Below are positions 6,526-7,775 of a stretch of 7,775 nt of DNA, one piece after another; the stretch's first letter is position 1; the number at the start of each line of letters is the position of its first letter. The position numbers were made by a program, and so were the translations under genes. The notes below the pieces were generated by a model. It was not told the origin of the DNA and ran no database searches. It saw only the letters and a program-made list of their open reading frames with translations. This stretch comes from Lachnospiraceae bacterium (GTDB lineage Bacteria > Bacillota > Clostridia > Lachnospirales > Lachnospiraceae), in assembly GCA_009774345.1 (NCBI GenBank), contig VSNR01000193.1:1-7775 (forward strand). Direction: 5' to 3'.

Positions 6526-7569
6526 TAATTGCCTCGATTGTTTTTGTATTTTAGAATATTATTACGCTACTGTTGGATGTTAGGTTGTAGGGAATGTTAC
6601 AATACTAGAGCTAGATGTACCATCTGTCAAAGTAACTGTTACTGTTGCTGTTTTTCCTTTATAGTAGGACATCCACCCTGTGGAAAGCTGAAACTGTTTC
6701 TCAACTTTGGGATCATTATCCCATACTGTCCACTCGCCAGCCCCACCTTCAATTGGAAACTCACCGGTGTCGTCAGCAATAACAAATGAATCCCATAAAG
6801 CACCATCACAATTTGTAATTTTAATCAAACCAGTATTATCCATAGTAACCTGCACTTCAAACGGATTCTCCACCGTCCAGACAATCTCCAGCTCAGGACT
6901 CAAACCAGGCTCTAAAGCTTCCAACCAGTCCTCGCGACTCGGATGTGCATTTGCTGTTGTCTTGACTGGATTGCATTTTCCTGTCAATTTAAATGAATGC
7001 TTGTCAACTACATTAGTAGCTGCAGACGCAGGATTCCAAACATATTCGTACGAATCTCTAATAGGATTCCACTGCACTATATATGGATCTGGATCGGTTC
7101 CACCAGCACCTTTTTGAATTGCATCCAAAGTCGTCGTAAAATAAGCAATTCCTGCACTATCGAACGTATGCGGGGTTTCAGTAGTACCATCAGACGCAAT
7201 ATCTACTAATGCCATATAAAGACTAGTGTCTGTATCAGCACCTGAATTAAAATCATTACTTGCACTCATTGTGATTCCATCCACAGATGAAGCTGTTACT
7301 TTTACTGTAAGTTTTACATCTTTCGTACTCTTATTTTCTACTGTCAGTGCCCTGCTTTCATTCTTATACTTTTTGGGATCTGTAGGATCAAACTCATAGA
7401 AATACAGAGATCCACCACTGGTATTATCAAATGTATAACCAGTATACTTATCATTATTAGCATCTTGAAGCAAATCCAACGGATCCATTACATAGTCAAA
7501 TGCTCCAGAGTAGGTCTCCTCTGTAGGAAGCACTACACTGAATACATCATGAGATAATGCCCCTTCCAC

Positions 7570-7572
7570 TTA
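7570..7572 (-). other. In-frame TAA separating signal peptide from mature protein
   Basis: The stop follows DEGRTKGSG, about nine residues after the predicted signal cleavage site, and the frame continues immediately with GTG GAA GGG. No length change is needed to restore the frame; a single substitution to a sense codon would be enough. Confidence 0.85.
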
Positions 7573-7578
7573 ACCAGA

Positions 7579-7584
7579 TCCTTT
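7579..7584 (-). promoter_or_regulatory. Possible internal ribosome binding site before GTG 7569
   Basis: AAAGGA lies 9 bases before the GTG that directly follows the TAA. It could allow reinitiation and production of a signal-less protein, although it may be chance, since it encodes TKG of the leader. Confidence 0.3.
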
Positions 7585-7698
7585 CGTCCGCCCTTCGTCG
7601 GCAAGTGCCACCATAGAGCTGCTCAGAACCATACTTGTAGCCAGTACACCAGCTAAAATCTTTTTGTAATTGTTCATGTTTATTCCTCCCTATATTGT

Positions 7699-7723
7699 CA
7701 GGTAGTGTCAAGTCTACTACCTG
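7699..7723. repeat. Perfect hairpin in the leader of the secreted-protein gene
   Basis: The arms CAGGTAGT and ACTACCTG pair perfectly around a 9-base loop, ending 9 bases upstream of the GGGAGGA ribosome site. Read on the plus strand it is followed directly by TTTTTTC, the form of an intrinsic terminator that would stop antisense transcription leaving the operon. Read on the coding strand it is preceded by AAAAAA and has no T run after it, so it would be a leader hairpin or a protein-binding operator. The rest of 7678-7775 is AT-rich; I see no confident -35/-10 pair. Confidence 0.55.
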
Positions 7724-7775
7724 TTTTTTCTATTCAAAGCCTTTATTTTCGGGAGTTTGCAAAAAAATGAGCAAT

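Larger units (their letters stand above)
6580..7677 (-). pseudogene. Secreted surface protein of Lachnospiraceae type, interrupted by an in-frame stop
   Basis: The ATG at 7677 has an excellent GGGAGGA ribosome site 7 bases upstream. Residues 1-26 are a classical signal peptide: a basic start (MNNYKK), a hydrophobic core (ILAGVLATSMVL), and likely cleavage after VALA before DEG. Codon 36 is TAA (7570-7572); the same frame then stays open for 329 codons to TAA at 6580. The body is Ser/Thr/Asp-rich and beta-strand-like, opening VEGALSHDVFSVVLPTEE, with a C-terminal Ig-like stretch (TATVTVTLTDGTSSSSIVTF). I see no LPXTG motif, membrane anchor or catalytic motif. It resembles uncharacterised secreted proteins of gut Clostridia, but I cannot assign a function. 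As sequenced, a secreted full-length product requires readthrough. It is 54 bases upstream of the glycerophosphotransferase gene with no terminator between, so it may be part of the same operon. Confidence 0.72.

Noticed and set aside
6707..7117. Plus-strand open frame of 136 codons opposite the secreted-protein gene
   Set aside because: It is antisense to a coherent beta-rich secreted protein and has no family-like sequence or Shine-Dalgarno site.
7678..7775. TTGACA within the leader hairpin as a -35 promoter box
   Set aside because: The position 17 bases downstream falls in the ribosome binding site (GAGGAA) and has no -10 resemblance.
1..7775. CRISPR arrays, tRNA or rRNA genes, insertion sequences
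   Set aside because: I saw no regularly spaced repeats, no cloverleaf-like gene or rRNA sequence, and no transposase or terminal repeats; the minus strand is nearly filled by the six described genes.

Overview
The window looks like chromosomal DNA from a low-to-moderate GC Bacillota, most likely a gut Clostridia of the Lachnospiraceae type. I infer this from strong GGAGG-type ribosome binding sites, about 31-45% GC by hand count, and protein types (a secreted protein with a DVFSVVLPT-like opening, a glycerophosphotransferase with a DGTCGKTIYEYI tail, a LicC with an N-terminal winged helix). No database search was possible, so the taxonomy is a judgement.

All real genes lie on the minus strand, so the biological order runs from high to low coordinates. 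The order is: a secreted protein (7677-6580); a CDP-glycerol-type glycerophosphotransferase (6525-3971); a fused cytidylyltransferase/Gfo-Idh-MocA oxidoreductase (3945-2599); a glycerophosphodiester phosphodiesterase (2602-1868); a LicD-family phosphotransferase (1848-1018); and a LicC-type nucleotidyltransferase with a winged-helix N-terminus (1003-9). Gaps are 54, 25, -4, 19 and 14 bases, with no visible terminator between genes. This reads as one transcription unit that continues off the left edge.

The logic is phosphodiester decoration of a surface polymer. The TagD-like domain would make a CDP-polyol for the glycerophosphotransferase, and LicC/LicD would make and transfer a phosphocholine-type group. 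The phosphodiesterase could supply both branches by splitting a glycerophosphodiester such as glycerophosphocholine into glycerol-3-phosphate and choline. No choline kinase (LicA) is visible; it may lie beyond position 1.

The most striking feature is that three of the six genes are broken by single lesions. The secreted protein has an in-frame TAA just after its signal peptide. The glycerophosphotransferase and licC are each split by a frameshift at a 6-base A/T homopolymer, where a 7-base tract would restore the full protein. This could be phase variation, recent decay or homopolymer sequencing error; the sequence alone cannot decide. Other points of interest are a six-unit propeller-like region in the transferase, the tight fusion protein, and a perfect hairpin in the leader of the first gene.
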